64,000 nucleotides of DNA, taken from assembly GCF_015356755.1 (NCBI RefSeq), contig NZ_JADFCO010000058.1, positions 37,862 through 101,861 on the forward strand. Reading direction: 5' to 3'. Shown piece by piece: positions 9,285-17,612 of the stretch. The notes under the pieces were generated by a model that did no database searches, was not told the origin of the DNA, and worked only from the letters and a program-made list of their open reading frames with translations. Source of the DNA: Nonlabens antarcticus (GTDB lineage Bacteria > Bacteroidota > Bacteroidia > Flavobacteriales > Flavobacteriaceae). Position numbers and translations under genes: made by a program. How positions within the stretch are numbered: the stretch's first letter is position 1; every line of letters starts with the position of its first letter.

Positions 9285-10820
9285 TTAAGAATCACTAAAT
9301 AAATTCTTTAATTTTCTAATTGCTCTTTTCATAAATGATTCTGTATCTAGATTTGTGTCTGCATTTGCACTTTCCGTTCTCGGTGTTATAGATCGTTGCA
9401 AATTGTTTCTAGATTTTTCTGCACTAGGATGATCAAACAATAAAATTTTGTTGAAATTATCGCCTTGACCTGTTTGCGACTTGATATGACAATCTTTCAC
9501 ACAGGAATTTTCAAAATCAAAATCAATATTTCCAAAATTGAAGTCCATTTCTTTTGGGCCATAATAAATTCCTTTAGGTTGCAAAACCATTGACAGAAAT
9601 TGTTGGATTTCCATACCTGCTAGACTTAAACTAAAGCCGAACACATTTTCTCCACGGTTTACGAAATGATCTTTAGGTAAACCCTTAATATATGTAGGAT
9701 TGTCTAATTCCCCACTTTGCTCTAATGAAACATCTGATGGGGTGTATTGACCTAAACATTGCATACATATTCTTTGTGGACCAACAGTATGTGCTTTCCA
9801 TCTTGCTTGATCAATATTTGATAAGTCTGAATTTGGATTGGTATCAATACCACCATCAATTACAGGTATAAAGTTGGAGTATGATATGCCATCCAAGGTA
9901 AACCTAGGAAGTGGCATATCTACGCAGGAGAATAGAAGATCACAATCAAGGGCAGCCTCTAAACCTTGTTTTTCTGTAATACTATATGGTAGCGCTTCGA
10001 TTGTTAATCCTTTTCTGAGGTTTACATCGTGAAGTCTGTTTTTTTGAAAATCCACTTTAAACTTACCTATATCTCCTTCGCTAGCCGCAAGTAGACGGTC
10101 TAAATTTTTGCGTTCAATAGTGTCAAAATCAATAAAAACTAAATCTTCAATTCCTGTTCTAAGAAGTGCCTCCGCAATTATAGATCCTACGCTACCCATT
10201 CCAACAATCCCGATTTTCATTCTAGAAATGTCCTCTTGTTTTGACGTTCCCCAAGAAGATATCGTCCTCGAAAATTCCTTCCCGAATTTGGGTTTAGGCT
10301 TGAGATTTTGGTTATAATGTATTTTTAGACCATAACCTACGACCCTTACCGACTCACACCACTGTATATTATAAGTTTTTGATGCCGTCTTTTCCCAAAA
10401 CCTTGCACTCCAAGTTCCATCTGAACCAATTGTCATACCTACTACCGGCAAACCGGTAATAGCTTTAACTCGTGGAGCAAGCATTGTTTCCGCATCAACA
10501 TCATCACTACTCATACTTTGCCAACCTGGATAGGGATGACTATGTATAAAGATAATTCCATATTTGTTTTTTAGCGCGTAGGAGGTTACTTTATCAAAGT
10601 AGTCAGGATTGAAACTTACATTACCGTGAATATTTCTATCATCTAATTCGGGGAAAATTATATCATTAATAAGCGCTGTGATTCTTCGTTTTCCGGTAGA
10701 AAGTTTATAAAATGCAAAACATAAATCTTCCTGATTATCTTCTCTTATAAGATGGTTTGAAAGGGATAAGTCTATATCCTCTGTCATTGATACACTATAC
10801 TTCATCATCTGTAAAATCAA
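9285..10820 (-). CDS. E1-like activating enzyme with N-terminal JAB/JAMM domain
   Basis: The N-terminal JAB metalloprotease domain (residues ~15-145) carries the metal motif H93-S-H95 with S104 and D107. A ThiF/E1 domain follows, with G207-M-G209-S-V-G212, an acidic strand end VFIDFD, the ERKNLDR motif and a C352-M-Q-C355 pair near the probable catalytic or zinc cysteine. In prokaryotic ubiquitin-like operons such a fusion adenylates the Ubl and also cleaves it from its target. It is the third gene of a Ubl-E2-E1/JAB operon. The longest frame overlaps the E2 gene by 26 bases; ATGs at 10808, 10805 and 10787 are also plausible, the last leaving a 7-base gap. The C-terminal ~60 residues are polar and probably disordered. 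Confidence 0.85.
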   Translation of the reverse strand: MILQMMKYSVSMTEDIDLSLSNHLIREDNQEDLCFAFYKLSTGKRRITALINDIIFPELDDRNIHGNVSFNPDYFDKVTSYALKNKYGIIFIHSHPYPGWQSMSSDDVDAETMLAPRVKAITGLPVVGMTIGSDGTWSARFWEKTASKTYNIQWCESVRVVGYGLKIHYNQNLKPKPKFGKEFSRTISSWGTSKQEDISRMKIGIVGMGSVGSIIAEALLRTGIEDLVFIDFDTIERKNLDRLLAASEGDIGKFKVDFQKNRLHDVNLRKGLTIEALPYSITEKQGLEAALDCDLLFSCVDMPLPRFTLDGISYSNFIPVIDGGIDTNPNSDLSNIDQARWKAHTVGPQRICMQCLGQYTPSDVSLEQSGELDNPTYIKGLPKDHFVNRGENVFGFSLSLAGMEIQQFLSMVLQPKGIYYGPKEMDFNFGNIDFDFENSCVKDCHIKSQTGQGDNFNKILLFDHPSAEKSRNNLQRSITPRTESANADTNLDTESFMKRAIRKLKNLFSDS

Positions 10821-11166
10821 ATAACGTTCTTATAAAGGCCAAATAATCGTCCATATCCATTCCAGACTTCCACCCATTCAGAGGTCTACTCCAATATTGA
10901 AACTCCGAAGTAGGCTTTTTTCTGTCGTGAATGGCTCCGTAAGGATGTTTACCACCTCCACCAGTAATTGGGAGTAAGTGTGGCTTTATGTATGGACCAG
11001 ATGGTGGGTTAAGAGGGAATTGTTTTGCATCAAGTGCAATTTCTACTTCCCTATCTTTAAATTTTCCGTGAGTTATTTTGAACTTGAAGCACACAAAACC
11101 ATTTGTGTGCATCCAAGCTTCAAAATTTCGCTCAATCAATTGTTTCAAAATTTCTTGATTTCCCAT
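10795..11166 (-). CDS. Prokaryotic E2-like protein (E2 family E type)
   Basis: This 123-residue protein carries the C-terminal pattern F-Q-Y-WSRPLNGWKSGMDMDDYLAFI, as in the Prok-E2 family E proteins found in bacterial ubiquitin-like operons. These have a UBC-like fold and are thought to receive or position the activated Ubl. The only cysteine is C26, in the predicted first strand, so a standard catalytic cysteine is not evident; the HPYGAIHDRK segment (residues ~74-83) is the best-conserved-looking polar patch. It lies between the Ubl gene (2-base gap) and the E1-JAB gene (overlap). Confidence 0.75.
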   Translation of the reverse strand: MGNQEILKQLIERNFEAWMHTNGFVCFKFKITHGKFKDREVEIALDAKQFPLNPPSGPYIKPHLLPITGGGGKHPYGAIHDRKKPTSEFQYWSRPLNGWKSGMDMDDYLAFIRTLFDFTDDEV

Positions 11167-11168
11167 AA

Positions 11169-11612
11169 TTATGAAACAGTTGTAGGGGCTAATTTACAGG
11201 TAATAAATTTGAGACCATTCTCAATTCTGATTTGGTAGTCCCGATCATTTTTATAACCTATTTCTTTATGGCCATCGATTTGCTTCAAATAAAAACCTTC
11301 TGGATTTTTACCTGTTTCTTTGATAATCTCGTTTGGCGTCATAATAAATTCATCTACATCAACAGGCTCATCATCAACATAGATTGTCAACTTTTTGAAG
11401 AGCTTCGCTTTAAATCCTTCGATCCCTGGATCATTAAGATCAATTTTTTCATCAAGTTGGACGGGTTCAAAGCCTGCCTCGTTGATTTTTTTGAGAAGTT
11501 CAAAATCTTCTATAGGCTCACAACCTGAAATCATTAATATCTCTTTCCCTGTTATTGTAGAGTTTTCAGATTCATATTTTTTTCTGTTTACTCTAAAGCT
11601 AAATTTTCCCAT
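11169..11612 (-). CDS. Two-domain ubiquitin-like protein (multiubiquitin family)
   Basis: This 147-residue protein contains two tandem beta-grasp domains (residues ~1-72 and ~73-147). Each starts with a strand such as FSFRVNRKKYE or LTIYVDDEPVDVD, then a helix entry (STITGKEILMISG; FIMTPNEIIKETG) and a later strand. This is the multiubiquitin pattern of prokaryotic Ubl operons. The chain ends KLAPTTVS with no C-terminal di-glycine. The neighbouring E2-like and E1-JAB genes fix its role as the conjugated modifier; its targets are unknown. It is the first gene of the operon. Confidence 0.8.
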   Translation of the reverse strand: MGKFSFRVNRKKYESENSTITGKEILMISGCEPIEDFELLKKINEAGFEPVQLDEKIDLNDPGIEGFKAKLFKKLTIYVDDEPVDVDEFIMTPNEIIKETGKNPEGFYLKQIDGHKEIGYKNDRDYQIRIENGLKFITCKLAPTTVS

Positions 11613-11691
11613 TTTATATATTTTTAGGAATTATCTCATTCTTTAAAATAGTCTGAGAATACTATTCAGGTAAGAGTTGTATGGATATTAG

Positions 11692-11721
11692 TTGCATATG
11701 ATGCAAATTTTAATACCTTTG
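11692..11721 (+). promoter_or_regulatory. Strong promoter for a plus-strand small RNA
   Basis: TTG at 11692-11694, a 19-base spacer and TACCTTTG at 11714-11721 form an exact Bacteroidota consensus promoter. No open reading frame follows on this strand before the terminator at 11796-11840. The -33 element sits in a perfect inverted repeat TTGCAT-ATG-ATGCAA (11692-11706), which may be an operator. Confidence 0.7.
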
Positions 11722-11728
11722 TACAACT

Positions 11729-11840
11729 AAAAAAGGGAAAGCATAAGGTGATAAGCCTTATATAGAGTCCACAAAACTTTAATTCCCATATTTTTAATCC
11801 AATTTATTGTTACCGCAATAGATTGGATTTTCTTTTTTTT
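11729..11840 (+). ncRNA. Candidate small RNA of about 110 nt
   Basis: It is bounded by a consensus promoter and a strong terminator on the plus strand, whereas both flanking operons are on the minus strand. It contains a hairpin ATAAGG/CCTTAT at about 11743-11761, an outer GGGAA/TTCCC pairing, and the terminator stem. No match to a known RNA family is recognised. The start is inferred as 7-8 bases after the -7 box. Confidence 0.55.
11796..11840 (+). terminator. Long-stem Rho-independent terminator of the candidate small RNA
   Basis: A 14-bp stem (AATCCAATTTATTG with CAATAGATTGGATT, one T-G wobble) carries a 6-base loop and is followed by TTCTTTTTTTT. The T-run is on the plus strand only, so it does not serve the flanking minus-strand operons. 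Confidence 0.8.
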
Positions 11841-11846
11841 ATCGGC

Positions 11847-12848
11847 CTATATTTTTAGGTTGAACGCATATTTATAATCAATTAAACTTTTTCCATTTTC
11901 AAAATTTTCAATCCACGCATCTTCTAAATGACTAAAGTTGACAATTTCTGTGGTTGACATTTTCTCGAATTTACTTTTTACCGTATCCAAAATCTTTAAC
12001 TCCAGATTACTGAATAAACTCCTTTCAAATTTTTTTCTAGATTTGAACTCTTTGCTATACCCCCAATCATACTCTCTTTCAATTATATCAATAGCATCCT
12101 TAGTATTCATAAAATCATAAATGCTATTATAATTGTTTGGAACAGGTCCCATATTTATAGCCCGGTATCGAGTTCCACTCATTGAAACAGCTTCTTCTCT
12201 ATAATGTAGAAAATCAGCATAGAATAATAACTTGTTCAACTGTGTGACGAAAGGTGTCATTGTTTCCGCAAAAAAAACGACCATCTCTGTCAGCTTCTTT
12301 ATGTTTGGCCTTAAATATCCGGTGTGATTATCCGGGAGTTTATCGCCCAGTAAATAATCTTCAAATATCAAAGCAAAACGTTTGTTGCGTTTTTTTTGTA
12401 TTAGATGATCTATTCTGCTTAAAAGTTCTTTCCATTCTTTTGAACCACTTTCATAAGCATTGCTCATTTCAACAAGTGACTTAAATTTAACAGGATCATT
12501 AGCTAGCTGAATCAAATTAGCATTAGACTGATTAGGTACTTCACCATTTTCATAATTTCTATAGCTGTTAATTCCGAAACCTAAAATTTCCGCCATTTTA
12601 GATGCTGAAAGCTTATATTTAGAACGTATTTCCCTAATCTCTTCTGGAAATGGAAGGTTATACTTATCTCGATACTGGTTATAAACTTGTTTCATTTTAA
12701 TAGTATCAAACTCAGTAGATGTAAAATACTGACTGCTGTCTTGGCAGAAGAAACTAGGATAACTTACTGGAAAGGACTCTTTTCTAAAAGTCAATTCCAT
12801 ATTTCTAACTTCAACCGACATTTCCTTACCTGTAATTGGACTTTTCAT
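11847..12848 (-). CDS. MqsA-like antitoxin with HTH and SocA/Panacea domain
   Basis: This 333-residue protein has three parts. Residues 1-50 resemble the MqsA/YgiT zinc-finger region, but the cysteine pairs are degenerate: S3-P-I-T6 stands for CxxC and C35-Q-D-S38 for the second pair. Residues ~70-110 form an XRE-type helix-turn-helix (LSASKMAEILGFGINSYRNYE). Residues ~160-320 are a DUF4065/SocA (Panacea) domain with LNKLLFYADFLHY and GTRYRAINMGPVP. Panacea domains are general toxin-neutralising modules. It follows the probable toxin gene by 3 bases, the toxin-first order of mqsRA. Confidence 0.75.
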   Translation of the reverse strand: MKSPITGKEMSVEVRNMELTFRKESFPVSYPSFFCQDSSQYFTSTEFDTIKMKQVYNQYRDKYNLPFPEEIREIRSKYKLSASKMAEILGFGINSYRNYENGEVPNQSNANLIQLANDPVKFKSLVEMSNAYESGSKEWKELLSRIDHLIQKKRNKRFALIFEDYLLGDKLPDNHTGYLRPNIKKLTEMVVFFAETMTPFVTQLNKLLFYADFLHYREEAVSMSGTRYRAINMGPVPNNYNSIYDFMNTKDAIDIIEREYDWGYSKEFKSRKKFERSLFSNLELKILDTVKSKFEKMSTTEIVNFSHLEDAWIENFENGKSLIDYKYAFNLKI

Positions 12849-12851
12849 AAA

Positions 12852-13199
12852 TTACTTAAATTGATAGTTCATTTTGTACTCCGCTATATGAAAAGAGATA
12901 CAAATCACACTTGTATTTAACGCTCCAAGAGTGATCTTGATGTATATTTCCCTCCGCCGTAACATCCTGCCAAAAACCCACATTTCAGAACCTCCATATT
13001 GAGTTTCTTTTAAAGGACCTTCGCAGTAATCATCAATTTCTAATTTTTCAATTATTTTTTTTCTTTCATTCGGCATAAGTTCAAGGTCCGAAAGGGTTTG
13101 GGAGTTTTTATCTCGTTCATCGAGAAACAAAATATCCCACATTTTCATCTTAATGTGAAACTCTTTTAAGAATTTTTTTACTTCCTGTTTGGAACTCAT
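12852..13199 (-). CDS. MqsR-like (RelE-fold) toxin
   Basis: This 115-residue basic protein has the layout of MqsR/RelE-fold RNases: an N-terminal helix (EVKKFLKEFHIKM), a central NERKKIIEKLEIDDYCEGP segment, then strands ending EIYIKITL and VICISFHIAEYKM. The C-terminal strand pair resembles the VYLKITV and LIVSFK strands of E. coli MqsR. Family members cleave mRNA in the absence of antitoxin. It is directly upstream of an antitoxin with HTH and Panacea domains, behind a promoter that overlaps a repeated operator. Confidence 0.6.
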   Translation of the reverse strand: MSSKQEVKKFLKEFHIKMKMWDILFLDERDKNSQTLSDLELMPNERKKIIEKLEIDDYCEGPLKETQYGGSEMWVFGRMLRRREIYIKITLGALNTSVICISFHIAEYKMNYQFK

Positions 13200-13216
13200 A
13201 CCTAAAAATCATATTG

Positions 13217-13246
13217 CAAATATATGTAATTTTTCTTTCAAAACAA
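13217..13246 (-). promoter_or_regulatory. Promoter of the toxin-antitoxin operon
   Basis: On the minus strand, TTG (13246-13244), a 19-base spacer and TATATTTG (13224-13217) lie just before the toxin start at 13199. The -33 element lies inside the first copy of a 24-bp repeat, so an antitoxin bound there would block transcription. Confidence 0.65.
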
Positions 13247-13263
13247 CTTTAAAGTGATAAATA
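13240..13263. repeat. Candidate operator repeat, copy 1
   Basis: A 24-bp direct repeat containing the palindrome ACTTTAAAGT, identical to 13281-13304 and overlapping the -33 box of the toxin-antitoxin promoter. Confidence 0.7.
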
Positions 13264-13280
13264 TACATCTTTAAGTTTTA

Positions 13281-13304
13281 AAAACAACTTTAAAGTGATA
13301 AATA
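13281..13304. repeat. Candidate operator repeat, copy 2
   Basis: The second identical 24-bp copy, offset 41 bp from the first (about four helical turns). Both copies would present the ACTTTAAAGT palindrome on the same DNA face. The rest of the interval up to 13542 holds no gene I can support. Confidence 0.7.
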
Positions 13305-13542
13305 AATTTCGTTTAAAAACAATTCAAAGCCTGCACCATTAAATGAGAGCGCACTTTTTGAAGAGAGAGAGTATTCAATCAATATATGCGCAAAGGTAAA
13401 CTCGTAAAATACTCCCATCAAAAGACTACGGCATAATCGGGCTCGTTTCTCACTCCTTTTATTCCGTTTCCTTTTGAGCTGAGATTTTATCTTCCGTTTG
13501 GTTCTAGCTTAAATATTAATTGTTTAACTAAAATCAAATGTT

Positions 13543-14379
13543 ATGTATTTATCAAATTTACAGCAGGATGAAATCTTCGTTCCATCAGAAATGAAATCCT
13601 TGAAAAGCCTGACCCAGATGGAATCCCGAAGGGGACTTGAAAATACCATAATTTCAAATGGCAAAATTGTCAACGTGGTATCGAACAGCTACGGCCACGT
13701 ACCGAACGAACTATTCTTTAAGAAAGCAGAGGAAATGTTGACTGATGCCGGACTGAATTATCAGAAACGGACGATCAACAGGAATGATAGGTCTTTCATT
13801 ACCGACTTTATCATCGACGATAAAAGCCAGTTTTCGGTAAAGAACGAAAAAGACCTGATACTGCCGATGCTGCGGTTTAAGAATTCCTATGATGGTAGCG
13901 AAAAAACATCGGGGCATTTTGGCTTTTACCGGCAAGTATGCTCCAATGGCCTTCACGTTTCACAGGCGGAAATCGAGTTTTCCATCAAGCACAGTAAGAA
14001 CAATACCGACTTGATAATGCCAAGGTTGAACAATTTGTTCGATAAGTTCGTGGATAATGAATTTTATAGCATTACCAAGAAGTTCGACAGAATGAGGGAA
14101 TTTGAAATTATCGACACCAAGGAATTTGTAAAAGAAATTCTGGAAAGCACGAGATTGTTCCGGTATGAATGTAGTGATAGGAACAATGATCCTTCAAAGA
14201 AATCCCGGGAAGTCCTTGAAATTCTTGATAATGAAGCGTTGCTGCTCAATGAAGTTCCCAATTTATGGATAGGCTATAATGCTTTTAATCAAATGCTTCA
14301 CAATACATTGAAGAAAAGCTTTTCACAACAAGAACGCTTGGACAAAAAACTGTTCGATGCCGTTTATGAAATGGCTTAA
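13543..14379 (+). CDS. DUF932 family plasmid/ICE protein
   Basis: This 278-residue soluble protein matches DUF932 (phage/plasmid-like protein): a central QVCSNGLHV motif near residues 130-139, a preceding FRNSYDGS-like strand (here LRFKNSYDGSEKTSG) and a long helical C-terminal part. Members are common on plasmids and ICEs and have no firm function. It is the first plus-strand gene of the accessory block that leads to the SSB and mobilization genes. Confidence 0.75.
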   Translation: MYLSNLQQDEIFVPSEMKSLKSLTQMESRRGLENTIISNGKIVNVVSNSYGHVPNELFFKKAEEMLTDAGLNYQKRTINRNDRSFITDFIIDDKSQFSVKNEKDLILPMLRFKNSYDGSEKTSGHFGFYRQVCSNGLHVSQAEIEFSIKHSKNNTDLIMPRLNNLFDKFVDNEFYSITKKFDRMREFEIIDTKEFVKEILESTRLFRYECSDRNNDPSKKSREVLEILDNEALLLNEVPNLWIGYNAFNQMLHNTLKKSFSQQERLDKKLFDAVYEMA

Positions 14380-14462
14380 TGCTATTAAAGGTTCATCCAG
14401 TACCTCAAACTGGATTTTTCCTATTTTCAGCAAAAGGATTTAATTGGAAAGTTGGCTTTGCA

Positions 14463-14670
14463 ATCCCACTCAGCCCATTCCCCTGCATTCCGCGAAAAGC
14501 TCCATTCCGGGAAAAGCGCTTCATTACCAAAGGTCTTGGACTCGACTCCAAAGCTTCCGATTCCCATTGCGCTAATCCTGCTGAAATACGCAGGAACGCT
14601 CCATTCCCATCTACACCTTAAAAGTTAAGTCCGCTTTAAATCCTACTTCAAGAGGATAATCCATTTTCAT
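14463..14670. repeat. About 208-bp direct repeat, copy 1
   Basis: It is nearly identical to 17033-17239. Both run from an ATCCCACTCAGCCCATTCCCC start through GGTCTTGGAC, ATTGCGCTAATCC and GAACGCTCCATTCCCATCTA to a GGATAATCC end. An 80-codon frame at 14379-14621 crosses it but has no protein-like features, so I treat 14380-14807 as non-coding. The two copies bracket a two-gene cassette. Confidence 0.85.
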
Positions 14671-14807
14671 ATTTCAGGTCGGGTCAATGTGTGTGCATAA
14701 ATAAATTGGTAAAACTCTTTTTTAACTTACTTCAATTTTTAATTCAATTCACTCATAGCTTTTCTTAACTTTACAAAAAGTAAGTCTAAATAAAAATAAT
14801 ACTTAAG

Positions 14808-15758
14808 ATGAAAAAAATACTGATTTTATTAAGTCTTTTTGGATTATTAACTGCCTGTAATAATCGCAATGAAAAACCTAAAGAAGATAAGAACACATCA
14901 AATCTGGAAAAATCCGTTTCTCAGGATTCAACGGATTTAGTCCAACAAAATTCATTTAGGGTTGAGGAAATAGACAGTTTCTGGAACAAGAAACTAGCGG
15001 ACAATAAGGAATTTTACAAAGTGACCTTTCCCCGTACTGATATTCACCTAAAAATTGATGGAGCGCCTGTGGAGGCCGGTTTGGCATACACTTCTTGGAT
15101 AGCATACCGCCCGATGGGGAACAAAACACAAATTATGGGGGATATGGTAATGCTGGACACCGAAATCCCTAGGGTTCTACCTTATTTGAAGGAAAACGGC
15201 ATTGTAATAACCGCTATTCATAATCATTTGTTACGTGAACAGCCCCGACTGATTTATATGCACATTGCGGGGAACGGGGACGCTCTGGAATTATCTAAAA
15301 TTATGAAAGGTGCTTATGCGCTTACCGCTACACCATTGACCGAAACCAAAAGTGAAAGTGAGAAAAAAGAAATGGATTGGGCTCCGGTAAAGAAAATCTT
15401 GGGTTCGAATGGCAAAGAAAGTGGAAATTTATTGAAATTTGGTTTTCCCAGAAAAGGGTCAATTACTATGAATGGCGAAACAATGCCCTCAACTTTTGGC
15501 ATTGCAACCGCAATTGGCTTTCAGGCCATCAATAAAAATGAGGCTATTATAACAGGCGACTTTGTAATGAGAGCCGACGAAGTGAATGCGGTCATTACAG
15601 AATTGGTGAAAAACAATATTGAAGTTGCAGCACTACATAATCATATGCTTTTTGAGGAACCCCGATTGTTTTATATGCATTTTTGGGCCAAGGGAAACCC
15701 GGAAGAACTTGCAGAAGGATTTAAGGCTGCATTAGAACAAACTTCCTCAATTCAATAA
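14808..15758 (+). CDS. DUF1259 lipoprotein (LppY/LpqO type), two domains
   Basis: This 316-residue protein has a lipoprotein signal peptide with lipobox LTAC (Cys17) and two tandem copies of DUF1259. The matching landmarks are ITAIHNHLLREQPRLIYMH in the first copy and VAALHNHMLFEEPRLFYMH in the second. Each copy keeps a paired-histidine HNH-like motif that could bind a metal. The function of the family is unknown; it occurs in secreted or lipid-anchored proteins. It lies with the YncE-like gene in a segment bracketed by ~208-bp direct repeats, and the two are convergent. Confidence 0.85.
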   Translation: MKKILILLSLFGLLTACNNRNEKPKEDKNTSNLEKSVSQDSTDLVQQNSFRVEEIDSFWNKKLADNKEFYKVTFPRTDIHLKIDGAPVEAGLAYTSWIAYRPMGNKTQIMGDMVMLDTEIPRVLPYLKENGIVITAIHNHLLREQPRLIYMHIAGNGDALELSKIMKGAYALTATPLTETKSESEKKEMDWAPVKKILGSNGKESGNLLKFGFPRKGSITMNGETMPSTFGIATAIGFQAINKNEAIITGDFVMRADEVNAVITELVKNNIEVAALHNHMLFEEPRLFYMHFWAKGNPEELAEGFKAALEQTSSIQ

Positions 15759-15849
15759 TTTAGAAAACCCAAAATGACCGTTAAAAATTACCGCCAAAGT
15801 TCGATCAAACATTTAAACTTTTTGTTGTTTTATTGATGGTGTGTTATTT

Positions 15850-16845
15850 TTATTTCACCATATAAATCAATATTGAAGCTTCACTATTAAAATCCGAAGG
15901 AGATGCAACCATTAATTGGTTTAGTTCTGGAATAAAAAGGGATGTCCTCGCACCCGAACCAGTCGAAATTTTTCCTTCGGTTGTATAGGTGTCGGCATTA
16001 ATTTGATTAAATACATCGATATAACCAGCGCCACAGCTCAAATATAACTGTTCGTTTTGGGGGCTGTAAAAAATATCATCCACATCCCTGTCAATATCCA
16101 AAGAAGAAATTTTATTTCCCGTTTGTGTGTCCAATATTAAGAGCATTGGGGCGTGCCAACATCCTATAAATAAACGATGGTGCACTGCATCTAGGCTCAT
16201 TGGGAAATTTGACTTTGCTTTTGTCACTTTCCATTTATCAACCACCCTATTTTTATTTAAATCGATAATCTCAACAAGCTTTTTACCGGGAACATTTACA
16301 TACATTTTTTTTGCAGCTTCGTCTATTTGAAAAGATTCCGGATGTCCTGAAAGTTGTATTTTGGCAATAAGATTAAAGGTAGTGGCATCAATTATGGCAA
16401 TGCCGCCGTTGCCATAACCCACATAAATTTTTTTATCTGTAGGATCGTAACGAACATTATCGGCATCATCCGGTAGTTTTATTGAAGTCTTTTTATCAAA
16501 AGTGGTTGCATTGAAAACCTCGCAAACCCCGTTACCGCCATTTGCAACAAAAATGGAGTTGCTTTCAGGAAGGTAAACGACACCTTGGGGTTCGTTTAAA
16601 TTCTCTATAGTATGGATGATTTTTTTGCTTTTTAAATCAACCACTTCAATGGTATTGTTGCCCAATGCAGCTACATAAAGTATTTGTTGCCCGTTGTTAT
16701 AACTTAAATGGTCAATTCGCCCTCTTACTTCGGACAAGGGAACTGTTGCAATTAATTGAAGTGAATTGCTTTGATTTTGTGCCTTACACCCATTAAACAA
16801 GAGAAGGAACAAAAAAGAAAAATTTAAAATTGTTTTTTTATCCAT
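15850..16845 (-). CDS. YncE-like beta-propeller lipoprotein
   Basis: This 331-residue protein has a signal peptide with lipobox FNGC (Cys19) and repeated propeller blades: LYVAALGNNTIEVVDL, SIFVANGGNGVCEVFN, IYVGYGNGGIAIIDA, and KMYVNVPGKKLVEIIDL. This fits the seven-bladed YVTN/YncE family of exported proteins, which act as binding scaffolds. The ligand is unknown. It is convergent with the DUF1259 lipoprotein gene in the same repeat-bracketed cassette. Confidence 0.82.
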   Translation of the reverse strand: MDKKTILNFSFLFLLLFNGCKAQNQSNSLQLIATVPLSEVRGRIDHLSYNNGQQILYVAALGNNTIEVVDLKSKKIIHTIENLNEPQGVVYLPESNSIFVANGGNGVCEVFNATTFDKKTSIKLPDDADNVRYDPTDKKIYVGYGNGGIAIIDATTFNLIAKIQLSGHPESFQIDEAAKKMYVNVPGKKLVEIIDLNKNRVVDKWKVTKAKSNFPMSLDAVHHRLFIGCWHAPMLLILDTQTGNKISSLDIDRDVDDIFYSPQNEQLYLSCGAGYIDVFNQINADTYTTEGKISTGSGARTSLFIPELNQLMVASPSDFNSEASILIYMVK

Positions 16846-17032
16846 TTCCTTAAAATTTAAAGTTTTGGAGCCATTTTAGCTTATTGTTTACATAGCCACC
16901 AACTCATTTATATCCCTACAATATACAAACTTATAAGTCCGGATTCCGACAAAAGACAAAAGTCATATAACTTATTATCGCCCCTTATTTTATGCTGAAA
17001 AATTAATGGTTGAATTACAAATAATAGTTTTT

Positions 17033-17239
17033 ATCCCACTCAGCCCATTCCCCTACATTCCGCTGAAAAAGCTTCATTCCGGGAAAAGCGCTTCATTCCA
17101 AAGGTCTTGGACACGACCCCAAAGCTTCCGATTTCCATTGCGCTAATCCTGCTGAAATACGCAGGAACGCTCCATTCCCATCTACACCTTTGAAGTCAAG
17201 TCCGCTTTTAATCCTACTCAAAGGATAATCCGTTTTCAT
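17033..17239. repeat. About 208-bp direct repeat, copy 2, with a diverged third copy after it
   Basis: It matches 14463-14670 with scattered substitutions and small indels. A weaker third copy follows at about 17263-17420, keeping TTTCGCGAAAAGCT, CATTCCGGGCAAAGAGCTT and AAGGTCTTGGACAC. The whole stretch 16846-17612 holds no gene I can support; minus-strand frames at 17093-17438 look like chance products of this GC-richer repeat. Confidence 0.82.
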
Positions 17240-17612
17240 AACCCGGTCAGCACATTGCCGCTGCATTTCGCGAAAAGCTACATTCCGGGCAAAGAGCTTT
17301 CCTACTAAGGTCTTGGACACCATCCCCGATTTCTGCTTTCCATTCCGCTTGCCCTTCCCGCCCTGCTGGGAAGCGCACTCCATTCCAAGGTGAAATAGGT
17401 AACGGAGTCCGCTTTTCATAGGAATTCCATTTAATCATTTAGTCCCGCTTCCTATGTTTTTGTACTTCACAAAAGGCATTTAGAACTACTCCCGCACCGC
17501 CGCTGTCCCTACCCTTTTTTGTAAGCAAAATACCAACATTTGGAAGTTAAACGGAGTGCATAACCGGTCGTGCCTCCCTTTTATAACTCCTTATTAATTC
17601 CAAATATTGAAA

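Noticed and set aside
14379..14621. 80-codon plus-strand frame after the DUF932 gene
   Set aside because: It lies mostly in the ~208-bp repeat, has no protein-like features, and the matching second repeat copy does not keep the frame.
17093..17438. Minus-strand frames of 63-108 codons
   Set aside because: They fall in the GC-richer repeat copies 2 and 3, with Arg/Gly-rich sequence unlike the other genes and no conserved motif.
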